DNA of 64,000 nucleotides, from contig CAVYHJ010000026.1 of the NCBI GenBank assembly GCA_963768165.1, positions 1 through 64,000 of the forward strand, read 5' to 3'. The position numbers were made by a program, and so were the translations under genes. This stretch comes from CAVYHJ01 sp963768165 [NCBI: uncultured bacterium] (lineage in GTDB: Bacteria; UBP4; UBA4092). The notes beneath the pieces were generated by a model that had not been told where the DNA came from, made no database searches, and saw nothing but the letters and a program-made list of their open reading frames with translations. How positions within the stretch are numbered: the stretch's first letter is position 1; each line of letters starts with the position of its first letter. Of the stretch, positions 34,732 through 43,637 are shown piece by piece.

Positions 34732-37071
34732 ATGGCAACTACTTATATAAGCATAATTCATTTTAGTTTGGAATTTTGTGTAATGTTAATGTGTTTTGGG
34801 ATATCTTTTGCGGCCTGGCAATTGTATACCCGCGACCGATACCGGAACATGATGAATTATGCGTTTGGGTTTGCGCTCATCGGGTTAAGCGGAACCATCC
34901 AATCGTTCAACCTGACGACGGGAATTTATTTGGGACTCATATTCATAGGTAGAATTGGAGGATACGCTTTAATTTTACGTGGAGTATCCTATTCCAATAC
35001 CAAACATGAAAAAGAGACGGGGAATCTATTTTATTCATTGGTCCCATTTTTTTCCAGTGTTCCCGGCGCGTATTTCATCAGTGCACTTATAACCGGTCTT
35101 ATCGTGTTTCATTCTAATCGAAGGCGCAGGACTTTCCGCTCCGTATTCACGCGGAATTTTACAATATCTTTTCTATTAATTTTTTTTAGTGAAGGTATTT
35201 TTGTTTTTGCCAACACTTCTCCTCCGGTCTGGATGACCGCACAATTATTCCAGTTGTGCGGGTATGCAATATTAAGCTGGACATTTTTTCGATTTCCCCG
35301 GTTGCGAATCGTAGATAAATTACATATTGTATTACGGGGATTGGTACTGTTCAGCGTTATTGCAGTGATCATCCCCGTGACTCTGCTCATGTTTTATAAT
35401 ATTCGACAGGATGCGCTGGCCTCGGTTTCTCGGGATAGCCGAAGCATAGACGATTATATTGAAATAGACAAACAACGCGTTCTTCGTACCGCCGAAGCCA
35501 TCGCAGAGAACCCTGGTGTCACCGGTATTCTAGAAAACAAAAAATACAAAAACACTTCACTTGAACCTGTGGTCCAGCTTCAATTAATTTTACGGGAAAC
35601 CGGGAATGATTTTTTACTGGTGTTGGATAAAGACAGGAAACCGATTATTAATTTTACCGGGTCACCTTTTGAGGTGGAGCAATTATCCGATTTATGGCTG
35701 GTAAACAGAGCTTTTCAAGGACAACATCCGGTGACAGTTGAGGAAAACTTTGTTTCGCCTCTGGTCATCGTAAGTGCAGCTCCTATTCGAAAAGAAGGCA
35801 AGGTTCTTGGGATTGTCATAACAGGATTGAACATTACAGACAGTTATCTCAAAGGACTTAAAAAGAGTTTGCAACTGGATGTCAATATTTATCATGGAGA
35901 CCGGTTGGTCGCTACCAGTTTCGACCTGTTATCCACTGAACGAAACAAAGTTACCCGGGAGGCCAATGTGGCTATTCTCAATCAGGTTCTGGATGAGAAG
36001 CAGGTTTATTTGGGTGAACCACAATTTATGGGACGGACTTATTATGCCGCTATCGCGCCGCTTTTGGGTTCCCAGCAACATGCCTTGGGAATGATCTTCA
36101 CAGGAATTGCGGAAGACGAATTCGAATATCGTAAGAGTGAGATTTTAGCTATATTAATTATGGTCTCGATACCTATTACGCTATTGGCATGGTTTTTCGG
36201 TGCGCGGATGTCACGAAATATTACTCAATCCGTGGAATCGTTAAGCCGAGCCGCACAACTCGTAGCACAAGGGAATCTGGATGTGGAAGTCCCGGTCGCG
36301 TCAAGTGATGAATTGGCGGAACTGAGCCGGTTGTTTAACCAGATGACAGTCAAGTTGAAAGAGATCGACACGATGAAATCGGATTTCTATTCGTTTATCT
36401 CTCATGAAATCCGAACACCCTTAACGGCGTTACAGGGCGCGTCCGAAGCCTTACTTGAAGTGGGAACTGATTCTTTTACAAAAGATCAAAAGATGATGTT
36501 GCAAATTATCGTACAAAATTCCCAGCGGTTGAGCCGGTTGGTGAATAACCTATTGGAATTGGCAAAGTTGGAAGCGGGGAAAATGAATTTTACCAAGGTG
36601 CCGGTGGATATCAATGGCATCATTGCCAAGAGTTTGGAAACATTTGACCCCTTGGCGCGTAAGAGTAGAATCATGCTGTTGTTCACACCGATTCCCGACC
36701 TGCCGAAAACAACCGGTGACCCCGATTGGATTTTGCAGGTGGTTAATAATCTTGTGAGCAATGCGATAAAGTTTACCGAGGACGGGGGGCGAATATTTAT
36801 TTCGGCGGAACAAAAATCCAATTCAACCATTGAAGTTCGAGTGAAAGATACGGGAATTGGAATTCCGCAAAATGAGTTGGAACATATTTTCGATAAATAT
36901 CACCAGGTGCGGTCCTCCTTGACAAATAAAATCAAAGGGACGGGATTGGGGTTGTCCATTTGTAAGCATATCATTGAGGAAGTCCATCATGGTAAAATTT
37001 GGGTAGAATCAGAAGAAGGCAGAGGGAGCACATTTATTTTTGTTCTACCTCTTGTGGAGGTAAAATTATGA
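34732..37071 (+). CDS. Membrane sensor histidine kinase
   Basis: A 779-residue hybrid-free sensor kinase. Residues 1-200 form about six membrane helices, a helix follows near 205-230, then an extracytoplasmic Cache-like domain (about 235-460), another helix (about 465-485), HAMP (about 490-545, ending SRLFNQMTVKLKEIDTM), HisKA with phospho-acceptor H in FYSFISHEIRTPLTALQG, and HATPase_c (N box NNLVSNAIKF, G1 DTGIGIP, F box near IFDKYHQ, G2 GTGLGLSI). A TATAAT at 34699-34704 lies upstream. No response regulator is adjacent; instead its stop overlaps the start of a short-chain dehydrogenase (ATGA). Signal unknown. Confidence 0.92.
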   Translation: MATTYISIIHFSLEFCVMLMCFGISFAAWQLYTRDRYRNMMNYAFGFALIGLSGTIQSFNLTTGIYLGLIFIGRIGGYALILRGVSYSNTKHEKETGNLFYSLVPFFSSVPGAYFISALITGLIVFHSNRRRRTFRSVFTRNFTISFLLIFFSEGIFVFANTSPPVWMTAQLFQLCGYAILSWTFFRFPRLRIVDKLHIVLRGLVLFSVIAVIIPVTLLMFYNIRQDALASVSRDSRSIDDYIEIDKQRVLRTAEAIAENPGVTGILENKKYKNTSLEPVVQLQLILRETGNDFLLVLDKDRKPIINFTGSPFEVEQLSDLWLVNRAFQGQHPVTVEENFVSPLVIVSAAPIRKEGKVLGIVITGLNITDSYLKGLKKSLQLDVNIYHGDRLVATSFDLLSTERNKVTREANVAILNQVLDEKQVYLGEPQFMGRTYYAAIAPLLGSQQHALGMIFTGIAEDEFEYRKSEILAILIMVSIPITLLAWFFGARMSRNITQSVESLSRAAQLVAQGNLDVEVPVASSDELAELSRLFNQMTVKLKEIDTMKSDFYSFISHEIRTPLTALQGASEALLEVGTDSFTKDQKMMLQIIVQNSQRLSRLVNNLLELAKLEAGKMNFTKVPVDINGIIAKSLETFDPLARKSRIMLLFTPIPDLPKTTGDPDWILQVVNNLVSNAIKFTEDGGRIFISAEQKSNSTIEVRVKDTGIGIPQNELEHIFDKYHQVRSSLTNKIKGTGLGLSICKHIIEEVHHGKIWVESEEGRGSTFIFVLPLVEVKL

Positions 37072-37787
37072 AATCATTACAAGGAAAAGTAACGTTGATT
37101 ACCGGAGCGGGCAGGGGAATCGGGAAGGCGATTGCACAAGCGTTTGCGAAAGCTGGTTCGGATGTTATGTTGACCGCCCGCACAAAAAATGAGTTGGCAC
37201 AACTCGCTGTTGAATTGGAAAAAGAAGGTGTGAAGGTTCATTATCATCCAACGGATGTCTCCAATAAGAAAGATGTGGATGGATTAGTCACGGAAATGAT
37301 AAAGCTATTTGGGAAATGCGATATTGTGGTGAATAACGCGGGAGTGGGGATATTCAAACCGGTGTATGAATTGACCGATGAGGACTGGCAGACGGTGATA
37401 GGCACCAATCTCACGGGCGTGTTTTATGTGACCCGCGCGGTTCTCCCCTACATGCGGGAAAAGAAGTCAGGATACATTATCAATATTTCTTCTCTGGCGG
37501 GTCAGAATCCCTTTGCAGGCGCGGCGGCGTATTGCGCCAGTAAATTCGGTCTCAACGGGTTTACGGAATGTCTCATGCAGGATGTCCGTCAGGATAATAT
37601 CAAAGTGTCTTGTATCTGTCCGGGTTCGGTAAATACGGATTTTGGGAGAAGCGCGAAAACAGATAACTCCTGGAAAATTGATCCCGCAGATATCGGGCAA
37701 TTGTGTATTGATTTGGTTAGTCTATCCACTGTCTCGCTCGCCTCGAAAATCGAACTGAGGCCATTAAAACCACCGAAGAAGGGCTAG
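37068..37787 (+). CDS. Short-chain dehydrogenase coupled to the kinase
   Basis: A 239-residue classical SDR. Cofactor motif TGAGRGIG, NNAG (VVNNAGVG), and catalytic S-Y-K in ISSLAGQ and YCASK. The ATG at 37068 overlaps the kinase stop (ATGA) and is preceded by GGAGG, so translation is coupled. A longer in-frame start inside the kinase gene is not needed. The substrate is unknown; the family includes FabG-type ketoacyl reductases and many sugar and alcohol dehydrogenases. It is the last gene before the CRISPR region. Confidence 0.9.
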   Translation: MKSLQGKVTLITGAGRGIGKAIAQAFAKAGSDVMLTARTKNELAQLAVELEKEGVKVHYHPTDVSNKKDVDGLVTEMIKLFGKCDIVVNNAGVGIFKPVYELTDEDWQTVIGTNLTGVFYVTRAVLPYMREKKSGYIINISSLAGQNPFAGAAAYCASKFGLNGFTECLMQDVRQDNIKVSCICPGSVNTDFGRSAKTDNSWKIDPADIGQLCIDLVSLSTVSLASKIELRPLKPPKKG

Positions 37788-37824
37788 TTTTTTCTATTTA
37801 CTTATCACAATAGTATTTTCATAT

Positions 37825-37935
37825 AAAAGGATACCCTGACTGGTAAACCAATCAGGGTTACCCTGCGAAGGGTCTTGCGACCCTCCTTATTATAGTAACG
37901 TATCTTGTCTCCGACAGACTATAATAAATTACTAT
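37825..37935 (-). ncRNA. tracrRNA of the type II-C system
   Basis: Read on the minus strand, 37889-37925 is an anti-repeat that pairs with the CRISPR repeat. The 3' part ACTATAAT pairs with repeat positions 1-8, GATA pairs with TATC (positions 13-16), and CTGTCGGAGAC pairs with GTCTCCGACAG; the mismatched TCCC/ACGTT part forms the usual internal bulge. Downstream come hairpin GGGTC-GCAA-GACCC (37870-37883), an alternative hairpin ACCCT-TCGC-AGGGT, and a 12-bp hairpin (37833-37858) followed by TTTT near 37825-37828 as terminator. Length is about 110 nt. It is transcribed opposite to the array, which is transcribed on the plus strand. Confidence 0.85.
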
Positions 37936-37941
37936 AAAAGT

Positions 37942-37971
37942 ATTATACATCTTCTTTTTCCTAAATTGCAA
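37942..37971 (-). promoter_or_regulatory. tracrRNA promoter
   Basis: On the minus strand, TTGCAA (37966-37971), 18 bp, then a perfect TATAAT (37942-37947). Initiation about 7 nt further gives an RNA that begins just before the anti-repeat. Confidence 0.7.
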
Positions 37972-38005
37972 ATAATAATATTCTTACCAAATATTTTAAT
38001 CTAAA

Positions 38006-38767
38006 GTTATAGTTCCCTATCAGTCTCCGACAGGCTATAATTGTTTATTATTTCTCTGAAGATTTTTATTCGTTATAGTTCCCTATCAGTCTCCGACAGG
38101 CTATAATTCTCCCACGGTGATATATTTATATCCGGGTGTTATAGTTCCCTATCAGTCTCCGACAGGCTATAATCCATAAACTGTATCAGGACTATACGAG
38201 ACAGTTATAGTTCCCTATCAGTCTCCGACAGGCTATAATAGGGAAGGCGGCATTAAAATCTAAAGGAATGTTATAGTTCCCTATCAGTCTCCGACAGGCT
38301 ATAATGAAAGGTCGGATATAGTTATATAACTCCTCGTTATAGTTCCCTATCAGTCTCCGACAGGCTATAATCTGATTGTTTTAAGATTTGCCAGTACAAG
38401 GGTTATAGTTCCCTATCAGTCTCCGACAGGCTATAATCTATCCAATGCACTCTTGAAAGGGAAAGAGGTTATAGTTCCCTATCAGTCTCCGACAGGCTAT
38501 AATGATACCCGTGATACCATATCCGATTGGGATGTTATAGTTCCCTATCAGTCTCCGACAGGCTATAATAACATCAACAATGGGCACTGTGTATGTTGCG
38601 TTATAGTTCCCTATCAGTCTCCGACAGGCTATAATTAAAAAACATTTAACCTGTTCACGGTGTAAGTTATAGTTCCCTATCAGTCTCCGACAGGCTATAA
38701 TTTCTAATCTCTGTAGCATCTTTAAAAAATGGTTATAGTTCCCTATCAGTCTCCGACAGGCTATAAT
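38006..38767 (+). CRISPR. Type II-C CRISPR array, 12 repeats and 11 spacers
   Basis: Twelve identical 36-bp repeats start at 38006, 38072, 38138, 38204, 38270, 38336, 38402, 38468, 38534, 38600, 38666 and 38732, a strict 66-bp period with 11 unique spacers of exactly 30 bp. The repeat begins GTTATAGTTCCC and ends GACAGGCTATAAT. From memory this resembles the Neisseria meningitidis II-C repeat at both ends. The TATAAT at positions 31-36 is a perfect -10 box, so each repeat can start a transcript inside the next spacer. No degenerate end repeat is seen. The strand is set by the tracrRNA pairing and the terminator after the last repeat. An AT-rich leader-like stretch lies at 37972-38005. Confidence 0.98.
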
Positions 38768-38779
38768 ACGGGGGACATA

Positions 38780-38816
38780 ACGCCTTGCAGGCGAAGCCTG
38801 CAAGGCGTATTTTTTT
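38780..38816 (+). terminator. Rho-independent terminator after the CRISPR array
   Basis: A perfect 13-bp stem ACGCCTTGCAGGC (38780-38792) / GCCTGCAAGGCGT (38796-38808) with a GAA loop, followed by a run of seven T (38810-38816). It starts 13 bp after the last repeat and stops plus-strand array transcripts before cas2, which is on the other strand. Confidence 0.9.
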
Positions 38817-38833
38817 GAATAAAAATGCAGGAT

Positions 38834-39166
38834 TTAGAAGAGTAAGAGTTGAGAGGAGTTAATTTTTTTCTCATTTTTCCGGGGTGTTCCAATTAAAAGT
38901 TTCATATTACCATATTGTTTATCAGTGACCTGGAGACAGCAAATATTGCCTTGGTCAGGTAAATTTATTCTAAGACGGCGCAAATGTTTTTCGATAGCAT
39001 CTTCGCCATTACAAATACGAGAATAGACAGAGAATTGTAACATGATATATCCGTCTTTGAGAAGGAAGTTACGGAATTTCATATATATTTTGCGGTCTTC
39101 TTTTTCGACGACCGGGAGATCAAAGAAAACCATAAGGCGCATAAATTTTCGATTCTCACTGCTCAT
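38834..39166 (-). CDS. cas2: CRISPR-associated endonuclease Cas2
   Basis: Cas2 of 110 residues forms the Cas1-Cas2 integrase that adds spacers. The N-terminal ferredoxin-like strand [11 protein letters not shown] holds the conserved aspartate. [15 protein letters not shown] and the [14 protein letters not shown]-terminal strand are typical of type II Cas2. The ATG at 39166 (MSSENRKF) is chosen over an upstream TTG. It lies 110 bp after cas1, a gap filled by short repeats. Its 3' end is 18 bp from the array terminator on the opposite strand. Confidence 0.95.
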   Translation of the reverse strand: MSSENRKFMRLMVFFDLPVVEKEDRKIYMKFRNFLLKDGYIMLQFSVYSRICNGEDAIEKHLRRLRINLPDQGNICCLQVTDKQYGNMKLLIGTPRKNEKKINSSQLLLF

Positions 39167-39276
39167 AAAAGACAATCACGCAGAGTTTGCAAAGAAACCG
39201 CAAAGGACGCAGAGAAAGACGAGATTGCCACACTGCGTTCGCAATGACAAAACGAAAGAAAAGACAAGATGGGATA
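39167..39276. repeat. Short repeats separating cas1 from cas2
   Basis: This gap holds two pieces that look like dispersed short repeats. One is the CGCAGAG-type segment at 39179-39215 (CGCAGAG at both ends). The other reads on the minus strand TTGTCATTGCGAACGC then GGCAATCTCG (39221-39250), the same family as the in-frame insert at 44256-44299. No ribosome binding site for cas2 is clear here. Confidence 0.5.
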
Positions 39277-40212
39277 TTATTGTTCATAGTCATGTTGTTG
39301 CAAGGGGATGAGTTCAGGCAAAAGCAATTTGTCATAATTATTTTCCAAGAGGGAGGTAGAGAAACTGCCAATGACGGATTCCATCGTTCGCAGAGCGGTA
39401 TACTTTTCCCCATCCAGTTCCAGGTCAAAATGCAAGAGAGAGACCAGAGCTATGCGATGTTCTTTTTCCAGTTCGGTTTTATCGAAGGGGATATGGGACA
39501 TTGCCCAGAGGTCCACCAAAGGGCGGTAGAGTTCCAAGAAGTCATCTGCCAGATTAAAAGAATTTAATTCGTTGTCATGGTGGATACCCAAAGAGGGGAT
39601 AAATCCGTAGACTGCCAGAGTTCTAGCCAAGGCACCCCGCAAGATAGCGTAGCCATAATTTAAAGCCCCATTCAGAGCGAATTCAGTGTTTCTGGTTTTC
39701 CCATCGAGGAGTTTAGAGAAATAGACACGAGATGCCCAAGATTCGCGGTTGGAGGAGTCACCGGAGTCCACTTGTTTGGAGATGGCGAGTAATGTTTTTA
39801 TTTCATTTAGATAAGCGGGTCGCAGACCCGCGTCTACAGAATCTGCAAGGAATTGCAGACAGTGGGATTGATTGAGGATTTTGCGTTGGATGATTTTTTG
39901 CCAGCAACGTTTGGCGAAGGGTTGTTTCATATCAATTTGAGAGCGGGTGATTTTGTTTTGACGGCTGTGTTGATGAAAGGAATATAAGGCACCACAGGGG
40001 ATATGTTTTTCATCACAGGTAAAGAGGACAATGCCTTCTTTAGAAATCTCCCGTAAAAGATAGGAAGTCAGGGTGGTCTGGTCAGACTCCAAAACAATGG
40101 CGCTAATATCTTCCAGAGGAACGGTATGTTCTTCTTCCTGTTTAATGACCAGTTGTTTATTATGTAGAGTTAGATGTGCCGGTTGGCTTATGATTATGCT
40201 TCTCCATCCCAC
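39277..40212 (-). CDS. cas1: CRISPR-associated integrase Cas1
   Basis: Type II Cas1, 311 residues. Metal-binding residues are E in NRESWASRVYF and H and D in GIHHDNELNSFNLADDF. The N-terminal beta-sandwich includes ISAIVLESDQTTLTSYLL. Start is GTG at 40212, inside the cas9 3' end, with AAGGGAG about 9 nt upstream. The 53-bp overlap with cas9 indicates coupled translation. With Cas2 it inserts spacers; there is no Csn2 or Cas4 gene, which fits subtype II-C. Confidence 0.96.
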   Translation of the reverse strand: MGWRSIIISQPAHLTLHNKQLVIKQEEEHTVPLEDISAIVLESDQTTLTSYLLREISKEGIVLFTCDEKHIPCGALYSFHQHSRQNKITRSQIDMKQPFAKRCWQKIIQRKILNQSHCLQFLADSVDAGLRPAYLNEIKTLLAISKQVDSGDSSNRESWASRVYFSKLLDGKTRNTEFALNGALNYGYAILRGALARTLAVYGFIPSLGIHHDNELNSFNLADDFLELYRPLVDLWAMSHIPFDKTELEKEHRIALVSLLHFDLELDGEKYTALRTMESVIGSFSTSLLENNYDKLLLPELIPLQQHDYEQ

Positions 40213-43200
40213 GGCGTTTTTCTCCCTTCACCAAAGAATAATTACCCAAGGGGTCTACCTGATATTTTTCAAAGATAAGACTGTTTTTTATTCCCATTCC
40301 TTCATTTACCCATGACCTATCGTGTGATTCCAAAGTAATATTGCTTGTACGACTATGGGTTCCTTTATAATAACCTATCAAGTCTTCTTTTTTTGTTTTT
40401 ATATGGATTAAGTCATTTGGGTAAAGGCTAAAACAGAATTTATAGGTTTCATCCATGATGGGCCATTCCGATTCATCTATACCTTGAGTAATAGCGTTAT
40501 TAGGCAATGCTCCTTTGACCAAATCGGCGACGTAAACTGGCACAAGGAAATATTTGTTGGATTTTTTAAAGACATCCACGCGAATCATACTGGCGTTATG
40601 AGCAATACCCTGATTGACGGGAACGCCTTTGACACCGGAATCCATGATTCTGATCGTGCGGACAATGGGACCTTGGGAACCATCATTGGTGGGTTTATAA
40701 AAAGGTTGTTCAAAAGCTTTTTTAGGATTATTAGCAAATTTTTCCAATTGTTGTTGAAGGGCTTGGTAGAGTTTGGTATCCCTGTTTTTTCCGTGCATCT
40801 CTTCCAGTTTTTCCAAAGTAATATTTTTCAGTGGAGTTCTAACAAGGGTATAGGGCTTATCTTCCTGCAAGTATTTGGCACTGCGGATGGTTTCCTCATG
40901 GGCGGGGCCTGTGGCTTTATGATTGGGGGCACGGGAGACAAAGAGAGGTTGGAGGTTTTCGATGTCTTCGGGGGAATAAGTTGGAAACTTTAAGAGATGC
41001 AGACCCTCTTTGAATTTTACGGGGTCGGTTTGGAGTCGCGCCAGGAGTTCGTCACGGAATCTGTGCCAGGGCTGGGGAAAATCTTCTCCCGTTCTCCTAC
41101 TATATAGCCTATTGGTTTTAGAATACAGAGTAATTTTCTGTATCATGGATTGGCTGGAAGATGCGACTACTGTGGCATCAAGGGCATGATGTAAGTCATT
41201 TTCCTCCCGGATTTTGTTTAATCCCCAAAATCTACGCAAGTTAGCCGTCATCCTTCCATTTATTGTTATGACACGTTGTTTATCACTCCCCTCGGCAAAT
41301 GCCAAGTGTTGTTTGACGTAATTGGAGAGAAATCGGGTGGCGTAACTGGTAGCATGTAAAGCGCGTGCTTTCCATTCTTTCTCATCTTCTTCATCAAATT
41401 TTTGTTTTAATAGATAGTCTTTCTTCTTCCCATTTTTGATATAAGCCTTCACATATTCACAGAAATCACACCATCTTTGACTGGTTTCAGACCCACCAAA
41501 ATATTCAAAGGGAATGCGGTTACCTTTATTTTGATTTTCTTTGATTTTGACCAAGACTTTGTTCGTGTAATCATCAACAAAACTTCTGCTATAAGGTATG
41601 ATGTGGTCAATTTCGGCATATTTTTCCTCAAATAACCGTTCAACAGGAATATATTCACCGCTATAAATACAATGTCCATCCTGCTCTTTCCAAAGTCGAT
41701 ATTTGAGGATATCCTCACCTTTGGGGTCAAAACCCGGTTTTAGTTCTTGAATTTCTTGGACAGTTCTTTTTCTATCTTCAGCGTTTTCTTCTTGACTATC
41801 CTTAATTTTTTCTCTTTCATCCCAAGGTTTTGCAAGTTCTCTGGTATTTTCAATATTCATCCAGTATGGGGGACCATATTCCCGAATAAGGGCATTGATG
41901 ACTTTGCGGGCTTGAGTTAATGATCTTCTGACGACCGGATTTCTAATATCATCATCTTTAAAATTGGGTAAAATTTCCTCTTTACCAGTCTCTGCGGTAG
42001 GATTGCTTGGATTATAACCAGCCTTTACAGCGGCATCGTAATAGCCAAGACCGTCTTCCATTTCCTTTATTATATTCTTCAGCGCTTTCAGGGATAAGTG
42101 TTGAACTTGGGTAAAGGAAACATCCCGGACGGCTTCAATGATATTGTCTTCAATCCCCTTTTCTTTCAAATGGTTCCTAATTTCGTCTTCTCTTTTATAA
42201 AAGGTTAAGATATAAGCGATGTCATCGAGTTTATCGGGTTGGTTTTTAAGAGTATCCCAAGTTGATTCTCCTAGAGATTTGCTAACTGCATCTTTGAGTT
42301 CATGGTAACCCTTTAATTCCACAAACTTGTATTCTTCGGGGTCTTTAATTTGAGAAAATTTATCTTCCTTCTTTAATTTCAATAGCTCTCGTATCTGGTT
42401 ATAAGTAATCCCTGAATTATTCTTTTTTATAAATTCTTGGATAGCATCTTTCTCAATATCTTCTAATTTTCTTTCTCTTGATTTGTCCGGCTTAATCCAT
42501 AGTTCATCCAGTTTGGAGGATAAATCAGAACTCTTTGCCGATAGGTTTTTGGATTTAATAAATTCTTTATCCTTTTTTCCTTCTTTTATTTCTTGGAGTT
42601 TGCCATAATGCAAATACCTGAAGGAAGAATCCTCAGACAAGTTTAATTTCTTACGAATTTGTTTATATGTAACACCACCGCTGTTTTGATATGCCATTTC
42701 TTCAATTATCTTTCTCTCGCTTTCCTTGAGTTCTCTTATTTTTCCTATGTCAATGATTTGAAGTTTGCTTAAATTATCAAATAATATAAATCGTTGGGCG
42801 GTATAACTCATCTTGGGAGCACGCTTCTCCCCTTTTATAACAGTACCATCTTGCAGGATTTTTTCTTTTTCAAAAATACAATATCCAACTTTTTTCAAGA
42901 TGTCTTCGCCACTGGCAACAGGCAATTGATAGCCAAATATTTCAAGGTATTTATCTTGAAAAGATTGGGAGGTAGAGGGATTACCCAACTTTCTCTGACT
43001 TTCAAATAATTCTCTTGCCTCATGTTCCAATTCGGAGCGTGCCAAGCAATGGCTGTAATCGCTGGCTTTATTACGTTTGTGGTCTTGGAATTTTATATCT
43101 TTAAAAAGCATTTCACCGACGGTACGGTATCCCTGATTTTTCATCAATTCCAAATTAGCTTTAATATTGGTGAGAATTTCACCCGTTTCTTTGTCATCTT

Positions 43201-43606
43201 GAAGTTCACTTTTGCGATTGGATTTGAACCCGCGATGTTTGGCAAGATGATAAAGTACGCGGGTCCATTCAGCATTGTTTAGTAGTCTATCGAGACCTTC
43301 AGAACGAAGTTGATAGATGTCTTTTTCAAAGACATTGTTAAAAAGGTTTGATAGTTTTTCTTTGTCGAGAAGTTTTTCACTGACAAATAATTCTTTAATG
43401 TCTTTTAATCTTTGGGATTTTCTTTTTAACCTTCTGCGTGCTCCTCGGGACATTCGTCTTGGTTCAGCCAAAGGGGAACCATCCTTGGGATTTTCTGCTC
43501 GAGTGAAAGTTCTGACGCCTAAATTTTCGATGCGTTGTTGGTCTTCATTCAGAACACACCAACCGACTGAAGCGATACCGATATCAAGACCTAACGTGTA
43601 TTTCAT
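40160..43606 (-). CDS. cas9: Type II-C Cas9 endonuclease
   Basis: Compact Cas9 of 1148 residues, an RNA-guided DNA nuclease. RuvC-I has D8 (LGLDIGIASVGW); the arginine-rich bridge helix is about 48-75; RuvC-II has E586 (WMNIENTRE); the HNH site is D667-H668 and N682 (EIDHII to TNKVLV); RuvC-III has H806, H807, D810 (LHHALDATVVA). All cutting residues are intact. The REC region holds two similar segments at about 296-331 and 376-417 (GVTYKQIRKKLNL and GITYNQIRELLKL). The ATG at 43606 has AGGGGG 7 nt upstream; a longer frame to 43666 adds an unrelated peptide that overlaps the promoter. The PAM-binding C-terminus is about 870-1148. Confidence 0.97.
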   Translation of the reverse strand: MKYTLGLDIGIASVGWCVLNEDQQRIENLGVRTFTRAENPKDGSPLAEPRRMSRGARRRLKRKSQRLKDIKELFVSEKLLDKEKLSNLFNNVFEKDIYQLRSEGLDRLLNNAEWTRVLYHLAKHRGFKSNRKSELQDDKETGEILTNIKANLELMKNQGYRTVGEMLFKDIKFQDHKRNKASDYSHCLARSELEHEARELFESQRKLGNPSTSQSFQDKYLEIFGYQLPVASGEDILKKVGYCIFEKEKILQDGTVIKGEKRAPKMSYTAQRFILFDNLSKLQIIDIGKIRELKESERKIIEEMAYQNSGGVTYKQIRKKLNLSEDSSFRYLHYGKLQEIKEGKKDKEFIKSKNLSAKSSDLSSKLDELWIKPDKSRERKLEDIEKDAIQEFIKKNNSGITYNQIRELLKLKKEDKFSQIKDPEEYKFVELKGYHELKDAVSKSLGESTWDTLKNQPDKLDDIAYILTFYKREDEIRNHLKEKGIEDNIIEAVRDVSFTQVQHLSLKALKNIIKEMEDGLGYYDAAVKAGYNPSNPTAETGKEEILPNFKDDDIRNPVVRRSLTQARKVINALIREYGPPYWMNIENTRELAKPWDEREKIKDSQEENAEDRKRTVQEIQELKPGFDPKGEDILKYRLWKEQDGHCIYSGEYIPVERLFEEKYAEIDHIIPYSRSFVDDYTNKVLVKIKENQNKGNRIPFEYFGGSETSQRWCDFCEYVKAYIKNGKKKDYLLKQKFDEEDEKEWKARALHATSYATRFLSNYVKQHLAFAEGSDKQRVITINGRMTANLRRFWGLNKIREENDLHHALDATVVASSSQSMIQKITLYSKTNRLYSRRTGEDFPQPWHRFRDELLARLQTDPVKFKEGLHLLKFPTYSPEDIENLQPLFVSRAPNHKATGPAHEETIRSAKYLQEDKPYTLVRTPLKNITLEKLEEMHGKNRDTKLYQALQQQLEKFANNPKKAFEQPFYKPTNDGSQGPIVRTIRIMDSGVKGVPVNQGIAHNASMIRVDVFKKSNKYFLVPVYVADLVKGALPNNAITQGIDESEWPIMDETYKFCFSLYPNDLIHIKTKKEDLIGYYKGTHSRTSNITLESHDRSWVNEGMGIKNSLIFEKYQVDPLGNYSLVKGEKRRGMEKHNHKPTGTSNST

Positions 43607-43637
43607 AGAAATACCCCCTATAAAGAATATGCCTTTA

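Noticed and set aside
38042-38731. Spacers that target this window
   Set aside because: Reading the 11 spacers against the window by eye gave no convincing match. A full search was not possible here.
38438-38803. Open frames inside the CRISPR array encoding repeated peptides such as CRRLIGNYN
   Set aside because: They are translations of the CRISPR repeats and spacers, not genes.
39042-39567. Plus-strand frames opposite cas1 and cas2
   Set aside because: They are shadows of strongly supported genes and lack family features.
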